Positions 19,121 through 28,112 of a stretch of DNA of 64,000 nucleotides are shown in pieces (the stretch's first letter is position 1; each line of letters begins with the position of its first letter). The notes beneath the pieces were generated by a model that was not told where the DNA came from, made no database searches, and worked only from the letters and a program-made list of their open reading frames with translations. The position numbers and the translations under genes are program-made. Origin of the DNA: Lysobacteraceae bacterium (GTDB lineage Bacteria; Pseudomonadota; Gammaproteobacteria; Xanthomonadales; Xanthomonadaceae). The DNA lies in NCBI GenBank assembly GCA_016789405.1, contig JAEUPQ010000011.1, positions 1 to 64,000 of the forward strand, given 5' to 3'.

Positions 19121-20236
19121 TCAGCCCAGGGCCTTCGCCGCCGGCACGTACTCGTAACCCAGGTCGTCGGCGACGGCCTTGTACGTGATCTTGCCGGCGT
19201 GGACATTGAGGCCGTTCAGCAGGTGCTCGTCGTCCAGCATCGCCTTCTTCGGGCCCTTGTTCGCCAGCTGCACCGCGAAGGGCAGGGTGGCGTTGGTCAG
19301 GGCGAAGGTGGAGGTGCGGGCGACGCCGCCGGGCATGTTGGCGACGCAGTAGTGGATGATGCCGTCGACCTCGTAGGTCGGGTTCTGGTGGGTGGTGGCC
19401 TTCGATGTCTCGAAGCAGCCGCCCTGGTCGATCGCGACGTCGACCAGCACCGAGCCCGGGCGCATCAGCTTGAGCTGGTCGCGGGCGATCAGCTTCGGCG
19501 CGGCCGCGCCCGGGATCAGCACGGCGCCGATCACCAGGTCGGTGTCGGGCAGGCGTTCCTCGATGGCGTCATGGGTCGAGTAGATGGTGGTGAGCTGGTG
19601 GCCGTAGACCTCGTCGAGGTACTTCAGGCGGTCCAGCGAGCGGTCGAGGATGGTGACGTGGGCGTTCAGACCCATGGCCATGCGCGCGGCATTGATGCCG
19701 ACCACGCCGCCGCCGATCACCAGCACTTCGGCCGGCTTCACGCCCGGGACGCCGCCGAGCAGCACGCCCGAACCGCCCTGCGCCTTTTCCAGCGCGTGGG
19801 CACCGGCCTGGATCGACATGCGACCGGCCACTTCCGACATCGGCGCCAGCAGCGGCAGGCCGCCCTTGCGGTCGGTGACGGTTTCGTAGGCGATCGCAGT
19901 GCACCCGGACTTGACCAGACCGGCGGTCTGGTCCGGATCGGGCGCGAGGTGCAGGTAGGTGTACAGCAGCTGGCCTTCGCGCAGCATCGCGTATTCGACC
20001 GGCTGCGGCTCCTTCACCTTGATGATCATTTCCGCGCGGCGGAAGATTTCCTCCGCGGTGTCGACGATCTCGGCGCCGGCTTTCTCGTACATCTCGTTGG
20101 TGAGGCCGATGGCCTTGCCGCCGTCGCGCTGGACCATGACCTTGTGGCCGTGGCTCGCGAGTTCGCGGGCACCGGCCGGGGTCAGGCCGATGCGGTATTC
20201 GTGATTCTTGATTTCCTTGGGGACGCCGATCAGCAT
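19121..20236 (-). CDS. ald: alanine dehydrogenase
   Basis: A 371-aa NAD-dependent L-alanine dehydrogenase (alanine + NAD+ to pyruvate + NH3). Starts [20 protein letters not shown]; carries the pyruvate-binding Lys/His region ([19 protein letters not shown]) and the Rossmann motif [14 protein letters not shown]. The ATG at 20236 gives the standard ~371 aa; the upstream extension is rejected. Next to an alanine-producing omega-aminotransferase its likely job is to regenerate the pyruvate acceptor. Confidence 0.95.
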   Translation of the reverse strand: MLIGVPKEIKNHEYRIGLTPAGARELASHGHKVMVQRDGGKAIGLTNEMYEKAGAEIVDTAEEIFRRAEMIIKVKEPQPVEYAMLREGQLLYTYLHLAPDPDQTAGLVKSGCTAIAYETVTDRKGGLPLLAPMSEVAGRMSIQAGAHALEKAQGGSGVLLGGVPGVKPAEVLVIGGGVVGINAARMAMGLNAHVTILDRSLDRLKYLDEVYGHQLTTIYSTHDAIEERLPDTDLVIGAVLIPGAAAPKLIARDQLKLMRPGSVLVDVAIDQGGCFETSKATTHQNPTYEVDGIIHYCVANMPGGVARTSTFALTNATLPFAVQLANKGPKKAMLDDEHLLNGLNVHAGKITYKAVADDLGYEYVPAAKALG

Positions 20237-20318
20237 GGCTGAGTACCGAATTGAAGGTGGGAAGAGGGGCACTGAATGAACGAGACGCCCGCGCGCCGGC
20301 CGCTTGCGGGCGCGCGCA

Positions 20319-21695
20319 TTAGGCCGTTTCGGCAATCACATGCGCAAGTGTCCGGAAAATTCTATCGATATGCTCGTCCGTGAGAATGAGCGGCGGCGAC
20401 AGGGCGATCACGTCGCCAGTGACCCGGATCAGCAGGTTTTCCTCATGGAAACACCGGGTGAAGACGTCGTAGGCGCGGGTGCCGGGCGCACCCGGGCGCG
20501 GCGCCAGTTCGATCGCGCCGATCAGGCCGATGTTGCGGATGTCGACCACGTTCGGCAGGCCTCGCAGGCCGTGGATGGCATCGGCCCAGCGGTCTTCCAG
20601 CTTGATCGCCTGTTCGAAGAGGTGTTCCTCGGCGTAGGTGTCCAGCGTTGCGAGCGCGGCCGCACAGGCGAGTGGATGACCTGAATACGTGTAGCCGTGG
20701 AACAGTTCGATCATGTTGTCCGGGCCGTGCATGAAGGCATCGTGGATGGCGTCGGAGACGAACACCGCGCCCATCGGCACGCAACCGTTGGTCAGCCCCT
20801 TGGCCGTGGTGATCATGTCCGGCTGCACGTCGAAACGCTGCGCGGCGAAGGCCTTGCCGACGCGCCCGAAACCGGTGATGACCTCGTCGAAGATCAGCAG
20901 GATGCCGTGTTTGTCGCAGATCTCGCGGAGTCGCTTGAGATAGCCCTGCGGCGGCAGGACCACGCCGGCGGAACCGGCCACGGGCTCGACGATGACAGCG
21001 GCAATCGTGCTGGCGTCGTGCAGCAGGACCAGGCGCTCGAGGTCCTCGGCGAGTTCAAGCCCATGTTCGGGCAGTCCACGACTGAAGGCGTTGCGGCCGA
21101 TGTCGAGTGTATGCCGCAGGTGGTCGACACCCGGCAGCAGGCTGCCGAAGAACTTGCGGTTGTTGGGAAGTCCGCCGACCGAGATGCCCCCGAATCCGAC
21201 GCCGTGGTAGCCCTTTTCCCGGCCGATCAGGCGCGTGCGCTGGCCTTCGCCGCGTGCGCGGTGGTAGGCGAGGGCGATCTTGAGCGCGGTATCGACCGAT
21301 TCCGAGCCGGAATTGGTGAAGAAGACATGGTTCAGGTGGTCCGGCGCGATGTCGACCAGGCGCTCGGCCAGGGTGAAGGGCAGCGGGTGGCCCATCTGGA
21401 AGGTCGGCGCGAAATCGAGCGTCGCGATCTGCTGCTGCACGGCCTGGACGATGCGCGGGCGTGCGTGTCCTGCATTGCAGCACCAGAGGCCACCTGTGGC
21501 ATCGAGCACTTCGCGACCGTCGACCGTGCGGTAGAACATGCCACTCGCGCTGGCCATCAGGCGCGGCGCCGACTTGAACTGACGGTTGGCCGAGAACGGC
21601 ATCCAGAACGCATCCATCGCGTCCGGCGCACGGGTGGCCGTGTGGGTGTAGTGGTCGGCGTAGTTGGTGGCGTTGGCCTGCGGATCGTCGTGCAT
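20319..21695 (-). CDS. omega-amino acid (beta-alanine):pyruvate aminotransferase
   Basis: A 458-aa class III PLP aminotransferase of the BauA/AptA type. FWMPFSANRQFK at the N-terminus, NSGSESVDTALK for PLP binding, IFDEVITGFGRVG, and TAKGLTNGC with the Schiff-base Lys are typical of beta-alanine:pyruvate transaminases, which make malonic semialdehyde and L-alanine. Directly upstream of ald on the same strand and followed by mmsA, the three form a coherent beta-alanine pathway; beta-alanine may come from diaminopropane/spermidine breakdown. Divergent from puuR, with a shared 162-bp control region. Confidence 0.88.
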   Translation of the reverse strand: MHDDPQANATNYADHYTHTATRAPDAMDAFWMPFSANRQFKSAPRLMASASGMFYRTVDGREVLDATGGLWCCNAGHARPRIVQAVQQQIATLDFAPTFQMGHPLPFTLAERLVDIAPDHLNHVFFTNSGSESVDTALKIALAYHRARGEGQRTRLIGREKGYHGVGFGGISVGGLPNNRKFFGSLLPGVDHLRHTLDIGRNAFSRGLPEHGLELAEDLERLVLLHDASTIAAVIVEPVAGSAGVVLPPQGYLKRLREICDKHGILLIFDEVITGFGRVGKAFAAQRFDVQPDMITTAKGLTNGCVPMGAVFVSDAIHDAFMHGPDNMIELFHGYTYSGHPLACAAALATLDTYAEEHLFEQAIKLEDRWADAIHGLRGLPNVVDIRNIGLIGAIELAPRPGAPGTRAYDVFTRCFHEENLLIRVTGDVIALSPPLILTDEHIDRIFRTLAHVIAETA

Positions 21696-21770
21696 GCAGT
21701 CTCCGATGCGGTCATCCGTGCCGGCGCCTGGCCGGCCGTGAACATGTCGCCAGCTTAGCGCGTTGAAAAA

Positions 21771-21828
21771 ACTTTACAACTGTCCCGCGATAGTGCACAA
21801 ATGCTGCGCGGCATTAACGATGTAAAGT
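21771..21828. promoter_or_regulatory. inverted-repeat operator candidate in the aminotransferase/puuR divergent region
   Basis: ACTTTACA at 21771-21778 and its exact reverse complement TGTAAAGT at 21821-21828 are spaced about five helical turns apart. They lie between the two divergent starts (21695 and 21858) in an otherwise unstructured AT-richer stretch. The arrangement suits binding of a dimeric or looping regulator, most simply PuuR acting on its own promoter. The sequence differs from the E. coli PuuR box, so the assignment is tentative. Confidence 0.45.
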
Positions 21829-21857
21829 ATCTGCATCATCAAAGTCGATGGAGTTCC

Positions 21858-22406
21858 ATGGATATCGGTGCACGTCTTCAGCTGGTCCGCAAGAGCAAGG
21901 GATTGAGCCAGCGCGAGCTGGCCAAGCGCGTCGGGGTCACCAACAGCACGATCTCGCTCATCGAGCAGAACAAGGTCAGTCCCTCGGTCAGCTCGCTGAA
22001 GAAGGTGCTGGATGGCATCCCGATATCGATGGCCGATTTCTTCACCATGGACATCGAGGCAGATCCGGCAGATACCCCGTTCTACGCACCGGACGAGCAG
22101 CCCGACGTCGGCAACAACGACATCCACTATTTCCTCGTCGGCCACCGTCGCCCGCAGCGGCAGATGTGCGTGTTGCGCGAGGTGATGCTCCCCGGCAGCG
22201 ACACCGGCGAAGTGATGATCACCCATGAAGGCGAGGAGGGTGGCGTCGTTCTCGCTGGCCAGGTCGAGATCACCGTCGGCGACCAGGTGCGCGTGCTCGG
22301 CCCGGGCGAGGCGTACTACTTCGAATGCCGCATTCCGCATCGTTTCCGCAACGTCGGCGACACCGACGTGATGATCGTCAGCGCGAGCACGCCGCCGACC
22401 TTCTGA
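21858..22406 (+). CDS. puuR: HTH-cupin transcriptional regulator of polyamine catabolism (PuuR-like)
   Basis: A 182-aa protein with an N-terminal Cro/C1-type helix-turn-helix (GARLQLVRKSKGLSQRELAKRVGVTNSTISLIEQ, residues ~4-36) and a C-terminal cupin domain (EVMITHEGEEGGVVLAGQVEITVGD, then AYYFECRIPHRFRN). This matches PuuR, a repressor relieved by putrescine. ATG at 21858 has GGAG four bases upstream; the longer frame from 21801 is rejected. puuC follows 23 bp later, consistent with a puuR-puuC operon. Confidence 0.9.
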   Translation: MDIGARLQLVRKSKGLSQRELAKRVGVTNSTISLIEQNKVSPSVSSLKKVLDGIPISMADFFTMDIEADPADTPFYAPDEQPDVGNNDIHYFLVGHRRPQRQMCVLREVMLPGSDTGEVMITHEGEEGGVVLAGQVEITVGDQVRVLGPGEAYYFECRIPHRFRNVGDTDVMIVSASTPPTF

Positions 22407-22429
22407 CGGCCCCTCACGGAGAGTCCCCC

Positions 22430-23932
22430 TTGAACGCACCCCGCACCCTCGAAGGTTGGCAGGCACTCGCCGCCGGCCTGCAGATCCGTACCCAGGCCTT
22501 CATCGACGGCCGCTTCGTCGATGCCGCCAGCGGCAAGACCTTCGACTGCATCAGTCCGATCGACGGTCGCGTGCTCGGCCAGGTCGCCGAAGGCGAGGCC
22601 GAGGACATCGAGCGTGCCGTCGCCGCCGCGCGTCGCAGCTTCGAGGCCGGTCGCTGGGCCAATGCGAAACCTGCGTACCGGAAGAAGGTTCTCATCAAGT
22701 TCGCACAACTCATTGAACGGCATGGTGATGAGCTTGCGCTGCTCGAATCGCTGGACATGGGCAAGCCGGTCTCCGATGCGCGTGCGGTGGACGTGGCCGC
22801 GACCATCCGCTGCATGGCCTGGACCGGAGAGGCGCTGGACAAGGTCTACGGTGAAGTCGCCGCGACCGGCCCGGACGAATTGGGGCTGATCACCCGCGAA
22901 CCGCTCGGCGTAGTCGGTGCGATCGTCCCGTGGAATTTCCCGATGCTGATGGCGACCTGGAAGATCGCTCCGGCCCTGGCCACGGGCAATTCGGTGGTGC
23001 TGAAACCATCGGAGAAGTCGCCGCTGACCGCGATCCGCCTGGCCGAACTGGCGATGGAGGCGGGCATTCCCGCCGGCGTGCTCAACGTCGTGCCGGGCTT
23101 CGGCAAGGGCGCGGGCGAGCCGCTGGCGCTGCACATGGACGTCGACGGACTGGTGTTCACCGGGTCGACCGCCGTCGGCAAGCACCTGCTGCAGTGTGCG
23201 GGACGTTCGAACATGAAACGCGCGTACATGGAATGCGGCGGCAAGAGCCCGAACATCGTGTTCGCCGACGCGCCGGATCTGGCGCAGGCGGCAAAGGCCG
23301 CCGCGGGCGGCATCTTCTACAACCAGGGTGAAGTCTGTACCGCTGCCTCGCGGTTGCTGGTCGAACGTTCGATCAAGGACGATTTCGTGGCAGCGGTGGT
23401 CGAGGCCGGCAAATCGATGCGCCCGCGGCATCCGCTGGATCCCGGTGCGCCGATGGGCGCGATGGTCGACGAAACCCAGACCGCCCGTGTGCTGGACTAC
23501 ATCGCGAAGGGACGTGCCGAAGGCGGGCGGGTGCTGCTGGGTGGCGAGCGCGCGGAGGTCGTGTCCGGTGGCTGCTACATCGAGCCGACGGTGTTCGACG
23601 GCGTCGAGCATGGCCACACCATCGCGCGCGAAGAAATCTTCGGACCGGTGCTGTCGGTGATCGGCTTCGACGACGAGGCCGACGCACTGCGCATGGCGAA
23701 CGACACCGAATACGGTCTTGCGGCCGGCGTCTGGACCCGCGACATCGGTCGAGCGCATCGCGTGGCGCGCAAGCTCCGCGCCGGCAGCGTCTGGGTGAAC
23801 TACTGGGACGGCGGCGACATGACCGCACCGTTCGGCGGCTACAAGCAGTCGGGCAACGGCCGCGACAAGTCGCTGCATGCCTTCGAGAAGTACACCGAGG
23901 TCAAGGCGACCTGGATCAACCTGTCGACCTGA
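22430..23932 (+). CDS. puuC: gamma-glutamyl-gamma-aminobutyraldehyde dehydrogenase
   Basis: A 500-aa NAD(P)-dependent aldehyde dehydrogenase, third enzyme of the Puu pathway. Motifs: VPWNFPMLMATWKIAPAL, FTGSTAVGK, catalytic Glu in MECGGKSPN and catalytic Cys in NQGEVCTAASR. The start is taken as TTG at 22430 because GGAGAG lies just upstream and the protein then matches PuuC length (495 aa); the frame is open further upstream over puuR but only as a shadow. Ends beside a strong hairpin. Confidence 0.9.
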   Translation: MNAPRTLEGWQALAAGLQIRTQAFIDGRFVDAASGKTFDCISPIDGRVLGQVAEGEAEDIERAVAAARRSFEAGRWANAKPAYRKKVLIKFAQLIERHGDELALLESLDMGKPVSDARAVDVAATIRCMAWTGEALDKVYGEVAATGPDELGLITREPLGVVGAIVPWNFPMLMATWKIAPALATGNSVVLKPSEKSPLTAIRLAELAMEAGIPAGVLNVVPGFGKGAGEPLALHMDVDGLVFTGSTAVGKHLLQCAGRSNMKRAYMECGGKSPNIVFADAPDLAQAAKAAAGGIFYNQGEVCTAASRLLVERSIKDDFVAAVVEAGKSMRPRHPLDPGAPMGAMVDETQTARVLDYIAKGRAEGGRVLLGGERAEVVSGGCYIEPTVFDGVEHGHTIAREEIFGPVLSVIGFDDEADALRMANDTEYGLAAGVWTRDIGRAHRVARKLRAGSVWVNYWDGGDMTAPFGGYKQSGNGRDKSLHAFEKYTEVKATWINLST

Positions 23933-23959
23933 CGCGATCCCGCGATCCACCATTCCGCA

Positions 23960-23980
23960 GCCGCCCGACGATCGGGCGGC
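23960..23980. terminator. hairpin between convergent puuC and GntR genes
   Basis: A 9-bp perfect stem (GCCGCCCGA/TCGGGCGGC) with loop CGA lies between the convergent ends of puuC (23932) and the GntR gene (23990). It is placed to act as a bidirectional terminator, though the U-run is poor. Confidence 0.55.
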
Positions 23981-23989
23981 CTGATGATC

Positions 23990-24634
23990 TCAGCGCGCGA
24001 CTTCCTCGCGCAGTTCGTCGAGCGTGGTCTGCAAGTGCGCGCCGAGCTTCGCTTCGACGGTGGCCGCATCGCGGGCCAGCCACGCGTCGAGGATGTCGCG
24101 ATGCTCGCGATCGGCGCGTTCGTTGCGGCCCGCCGGTTCCAGATGCTTGCGCACGTAGCGCTCTGCGGCGACATGCAGGCGCTCGATCATGTGCGCGGTC
24201 TGCTTGCGCTTGGGGTTCTGGACCAGTGCGAGATGGAAGTTGCGATTGAAGCGCACTGCATTGACCGGGTCGTCGCGCAGCATGGCTTCCAGTCCGCTCA
24301 AGGCCGAGATCGCCGCTTCACGGTGCGCTTCGTCGGCAATGAGGCAGGCCGCAGCGGCCGCCTCGGGCTCAAGCTTGAGTCGCAACACGAAGACGTCTTC
24401 CGCCTCTTCGGGCGTCAGTGCCGACACCGTGAATCCGCGGTTCGGATGCGAACTGAGCAGGCCTTGCTGCTCCAACCGGGCCAGTGCTTCGCGCAGCGGG
24501 ATCTTGCTGATGCCAAGTTCATCGGCCAGGGCGTCCTGGCGGATCGGGGTCATCGGCGCGAGCTCGGTGGAGAGAATGCGCTCGCGGATGATCTCGAAAG
24601 CCTGTTCGGACAGCGTCTTGGCGGAAATGACCAT
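23990..24634 (-). CDS. GntR-family regulator, FCD subfamily (hydroxyproline operon)
   Basis: A 214-aa protein: N-terminal winged helix (QDALADELGISKIPLREALARLEQQGLLSSHPNRGFTV, ~32-69) and a C-terminal FCD ligand domain with the metal/ligand His residues (FNRNFHLALV, DREHRDILDAW). It is the last gene of the minus-strand hydroxyproline run, 11 bp after the aldehyde dehydrogenase stop. FCD regulators typically bind GTATAC-centred palindromes; one lies at 28072-28087 in the divergent promoter of this cluster, making autoregulation plausible. Confidence 0.88.
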   Translation of the reverse strand: MVISAKTLSEQAFEIIRERILSTELAPMTPIRQDALADELGISKIPLREALARLEQQGLLSSHPNRGFTVSALTPEEAEDVFVLRLKLEPEAAAAACLIADEAHREAAISALSGLEAMLRDDPVNAVRFNRNFHLALVQNPKRKQTAHMIERLHVAAERYVRKHLEPAGRNERADREHRDILDAWLARDAATVEAKLGAHLQTTLDELREEVAR

Positions 24635-24645
24635 GGCGGTGTTGC

Positions 24646-26085
24646 CTACCCCGGGTGTTGGTAAGTGGTGCGAAGTGATGTGTAGAAGGCCCGGGCAGCC
24701 CGCCCCTGTTCCCGGGGGCCATGGCTGGAAGCGCCTTCACCGCCGAACGGTGCGTGGTAATCCACGCCTGCTGTCGGCAGGTTGATCATCAGCATACCCG
24801 CACGCGCACCCCGTTTGAACGTTTCCGCATGCCGGAGCGATGCGGTGCACAGGCCTGCGGACAGGCCGTATCGGCTGTCGTTGAGTGTTTCAAGCGCATG
24901 TTCGAAGTCGCGGACGCGGAACAGTCCCGCCACGGGCCCGAAGATCTCTTCGCGCGCGATCAGGCTGCTGCTGTCCAGATCGTCGAAGAGCATCGGCGGA
25001 ACGTGGCAATCATCGTCCTGCATCATCGTTCCGCCGATCGCCAGCGCCGCACCTTCCGCGCGTACCGCCTCGATCTGCGCAGCGACGCGCTGCTTCTGCC
25101 GAGGGTTGGCGAGCGGGCCGATGTCGGTCGCAGGGTCGCGCGGGTCGCCGAAGCGAAGGGTCTGGAGTTTCTGCCGGACCGCACCGATGAAGCGCCCGGC
25201 GATGGCGTCCTCGACGATGATGCGCGAGGTTGCGGTACAGCGCTGGCCGGCGGCGAAGAAGGCGCCGTTGACCGTGCAGTCCACGGCGATATCCAGGTTC
25301 GCATCTGCGAGGACGATCAGGCCGTTGACGCCGCCCATCTCCAGCTGCATCCGGCCGTTGCGGGACGCGACCGCCTGGCGCACGCGGGCACCGGTGGCTT
25401 CCGAGCCGGTGAACGAGACGGCATCGATGCCCACGTGCGCCGCGATCGCAGCACCGGCTGTCGCGGCGCCGAGCACCATGTTCACGCTGCCCGCCGGCAG
25501 TCCTGCGGCTGCGATGTGCGACATCAGGCGCGCTGCGGTGGCCGACGAGATTTCCGACGGTTTCCACACGACGGCATTGCCGAAGGCGAGCGCCGGCGCG
25601 ATCTTCCACGCCGGGATCGCGATCGGAAAGTTCCAGGGCGTGATCAGACCGACGACACCGACGGGTGCATGCATCACTTCGACCATCGCCCCGTTGCGCG
25701 TGGATTCGTAGCGCTCGCCGACGATGCGCAGTGCTTCGCCCGCGAAGAAGTCGAAGATCCGTGCCGCACGCATCGTCTCCATGCGCGCATCGCGCAGCGT
25801 CTTGCCGGTTTCCCGGGCGATCAGCAGCGACATCGGTTCGAGGTCGGCGACCAGCGCACGGCCGATGCGGACGAGGGCGTCGGCGCGGGCTTCGATGCCG
25901 CCTTCGACGAGGCGTCGCTGGGCTGTGTGCGCGGCCGTGGCGGCTGCTTCGATGTCGTTCGACGTGCCGTCCGGGAGTTGCACGCACAGGTCGTCCGGCG
26001 CGTGCGGATTCCTCTGATCGAGGGCGACGGACGCGTCGATCGCGTGGCCGGCGATGTGGTGGGCGAGGGTGAGGACGTCGGTCAT
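24646..26085 (-). CDS. 2-oxoglutarate-semialdehyde dehydrogenase (hydroxyproline pathway)
   Basis: A 479-aa NAD(P)-dependent aldehyde dehydrogenase with TPWNFPIAIPAWKIAPAL, FTGSEATG, catalytic Glu in LEMGGVNG and catalytic Cys in AAGQRCTATSR. Within a hydroxyproline cluster the enzyme oxidises 2,5-dioxopentanoate to 2-oxoglutarate, the final step. The C-terminal GGEGASSHGPREQG is close to the KGSA dehydrogenase group. Between the epimerase (36 bp upstream) and the GntR gene. Confidence 0.86.
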   Translation of the reverse strand: MTDVLTLAHHIAGHAIDASVALDQRNPHAPDDLCVQLPDGTSNDIEAAATAAHTAQRRLVEGGIEARADALVRIGRALVADLEPMSLLIARETGKTLRDARMETMRAARIFDFFAGEALRIVGERYESTRNGAMVEVMHAPVGVVGLITPWNFPIAIPAWKIAPALAFGNAVVWKPSEISSATAARLMSHIAAAGLPAGSVNMVLGAATAGAAIAAHVGIDAVSFTGSEATGARVRQAVASRNGRMQLEMGGVNGLIVLADANLDIAVDCTVNGAFFAAGQRCTATSRIIVEDAIAGRFIGAVRQKLQTLRFGDPRDPATDIGPLANPRQKQRVAAQIEAVRAEGAALAIGGTMMQDDDCHVPPMLFDDLDSSSLIAREEIFGPVAGLFRVRDFEHALETLNDSRYGLSAGLCTASLRHAETFKRGARAGMLMINLPTAGVDYHAPFGGEGASSHGPREQGRAARAFYTSLRTTYQHPG

Positions 26086-26121
26086 GTCGCGTTCGCTGCT
26101 TCAATAAAAGGAGGGGAGGGG

Positions 26122-27126
26122 TCAGACGACGACGAAACCGGCTGGGAAGGGCTCGTTTTCGTCGATCCAGATGCGATTGAAGCCGGTGGCGTATGCGCTG
26201 CCTTCGATCGACGGCACGATCGCATGGTGATCACCGAGCGTGGTCGCTGCTTCGACGCGACCGATGAAGCGGCTGCGGATGTAGCTCTCGTGGACATAGG
26301 TGTCGCCGACAGCCAGTCGTCCTCGCGCCGCGAGCTGGGCCATCCGCGCGGATGTGCCCGTGCCGCATGGGCTGCGGTCGATCGCGCGTTCGCCGTAGAA
26401 GACCGCATTGCGGCCGTGCGCATCATCGGCCGTCGGCGCATCTGCCCACAGCACGTGGCTCACGCCGCGGATGGTCGGGTCGAGCGGATGCACCGGTTCG
26501 ACCGTGTTGCAGACGATGCTGCGGATGGTGCGGCTGAGTTCGACGATACGCGCCGCACCGAGCGCATCCAGCCCGGTGTACGCGCCTTGCGGTTCGACGA
26601 TGGCGTAGTAATTGCCACCGTAGGCCACGTCGACGGTGAGCGGGCCGATATCCGGGACCTCGATGACGAGGTCCCGGATCGCCAGGTAGCTCGGTACGTT
26701 GCGGATCTTCACGGATCGGACGCGGCCGGCGTCCATCGCGTAATCGATCCGGATCGTGCCGGCCGGCACTTCGACGGTCAGCTGGCCCGGTGTCTTCGGC
26801 ACGATGTGGCCATGTTCCAGGCCGAAGGTGACCAGGCCGATCGTGCCGTGGCCACACATCGGCAGGCAGCCGCTGGTTTCGATGAACAGGATGCCGACAT
26901 CCGCCTCGGCGGACTGCGGCGGATAGAAGAAGCCCCCCGACATCATGTCGTGGCCGCGCGGCTCGAACATCAGGCCGGTGCGGATCCAGTCGTATTCGGC
27001 GAGGAACTGCTGGCGACGTTCGCTCATGCCGGCGTCGCGCAGCGGTGGCTTGCCGTCGACGACCAGTCGGACCGGATTGCCGGCGGTATGGCCGTCGATG
27101 CACTCGAAGACTTGGCGTGTCGGCAT
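26122..27126 (-). CDS. lhpA: 4-hydroxyproline 2-epimerase (proline racemase family)
   Basis: A 334-aa proline-racemase-fold enzyme converting trans-4-hydroxy-L-proline to cis-4-hydroxy-D-proline. Both catalytic cysteines are seen: SGCLPMCGHGTIG (Cys in MCGH) and DRSPCGTGTSARM. The FECIDGHTAGNPVR start is typical of the family. The presence of two Cys distinguishes it from 3-hydroxyproline dehydratases (Thr at one site). It is 13 bp from the deaminase gene, in one operon. Confidence 0.92.
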   Translation of the reverse strand: MPTRQVFECIDGHTAGNPVRLVVDGKPPLRDAGMSERRQQFLAEYDWIRTGLMFEPRGHDMMSGGFFYPPQSAEADVGILFIETSGCLPMCGHGTIGLVTFGLEHGHIVPKTPGQLTVEVPAGTIRIDYAMDAGRVRSVKIRNVPSYLAIRDLVIEVPDIGPLTVDVAYGGNYYAIVEPQGAYTGLDALGAARIVELSRTIRSIVCNTVEPVHPLDPTIRGVSHVLWADAPTADDAHGRNAVFYGERAIDRSPCGTGTSARMAQLAARGRLAVGDTYVHESYIRSRFIGRVEAATTLGDHHAIVPSIEGSAYATGFNRIWIDENEPFPAGFVVV

Positions 27127-27139
27127 CCCTGCAGCTCCC

Positions 27140-28051
27140 TCAGACGCCCAATGCGGGTCGAGCAGCCTCTGCTGCTTCCACCATCCGGATCACTTCGGCA
27201 CGGCGCGCACCCTGCAGCGGCATGCGCGGCATGCGCACGCGCTCCGAGCCGCGGCCCATCACGGCTTCGGCGAGCTTGATCGACTGCACGAGGTCGTGTT
27301 CGGCATCGAGATGCAGCAGCGGCATGAACCAGCGGTAGATCTTCAGTGCCGTGGCCAGATCGCCGCGCTGCACGGCGTCCCAGAGGGCGATCGATTCGCG
27401 CGGGAAGACGTTGGTCAAGCCGGAGACCCAGCCGCGGGCGCCGAGTACCAGGCCTTCCAGCGCCACGTCGTCGAGACCGGCGAAGAGCACGTAGCGGTCG
27501 CCGCACATGTTGTGGAGGTCGGTGAAACGGCGCGGGTCCGGCGCACTTTCCTTCACCGCAACGATGTTCGGGACGTCGGCGAGATTCGCGAGCGTGCGTG
27601 CGCCGATGCTCACCCGATAGGCCGGCGGGTTGTTGTAGAGCATGACCGGCAGCGATGTGCTGGCCGCGACCGCGCGGAAATGCGCTTCGAGTTCGTGTTC
27701 CGCGGGCACGTAGACCATTGCCGGCAACACCATCAGACCGGTGGCGCCCGCCTGTTCCGCAGCAGCGGCGAAGGCGCAGGCGCGGGGCGTGGTCAGTTCG
27801 GAGACGCCCGCGATGACCGGGATCCGGCCTCCGGAGGCTTCGGCGGCGGACGCGATGACGGCGAGCTTTTCCTCGCGTTCCAGCGAATTGTTCTCGCCCA
27901 CGGTGCCGATGACGATCATCCCGTGGACCCCGTCGCGAACCAGGGCATCCTGGACCCGACGCGTCGCCGGGATGTCCACCGCCAGCTGCTCGTCGAACTG
28001 GGTGGTGGCGGCCGGAATGACGCCGTGCCACGGGCATGGAAGCGCTTGCAT
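27140..28051 (-). CDS. lhpC: 1-pyrroline-4-hydroxy-2-carboxylate deaminase (DapA/NAL superfamily)
   Basis: A 303-aa TIM-barrel lyase. The Tyr of MLYNNPPAYR and the Schiff-base Lys in NIVAVKES identify the dihydrodipicolinate synthase/N-acetylneuraminate lyase fold. In hydroxyproline clusters the enzyme deaminates pyrroline-4-hydroxy-2-carboxylate to 2-oxoglutarate semialdehyde. ATG at 28051 is preferred over an upstream TTG because GGAG lies six bases ahead. First gene of the minus-strand operon, starting next to the GTATAC operator. Confidence 0.88.
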   Translation of the reverse strand: MQALPCPWHGVIPAATTQFDEQLAVDIPATRRVQDALVRDGVHGMIVIGTVGENNSLEREEKLAVIASAAEASGGRIPVIAGVSELTTPRACAFAAAAEQAGATGLMVLPAMVYVPAEHELEAHFRAVAASTSLPVMLYNNPPAYRVSIGARTLANLADVPNIVAVKESAPDPRRFTDLHNMCGDRYVLFAGLDDVALEGLVLGARGWVSGLTNVFPRESIALWDAVQRGDLATALKIYRWFMPLLHLDAEHDLVQSIKLAEAVMGRGSERVRMPRMPLQGARRAEVIRMVEAAEAARPALGV

Positions 28052-28071
28052 ATCGATCTCCAAATAAAGGT

Positions 28072-28087
28072 ATATCGTATACTATAT
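28072..28087. promoter_or_regulatory. GTATAC-centred 16-bp palindrome, probable FCD-GntR operator
   Basis: ATATCGTATACTATAT is symmetric except one central-flank pair and lies between the divergent lhpC (28051) and lhpB (28113) starts. It overlaps a TATACT -10 element on the plus strand and a similar element on the minus strand, so bound repressor would block both promoters. FCD-type GntR regulators commonly recognise GTATAC cores. Confidence 0.6.
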
Positions 28088-28112
28088 GAAGATCGATCCA
28101 GGGGGCAATGCT

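Noticed and set aside
16706..20242. Long plus-strand frames over the sirtuin, mmsA and ald
   Set aside because: Same shadow pattern; His/Arg/Ala-rich translations without domains.
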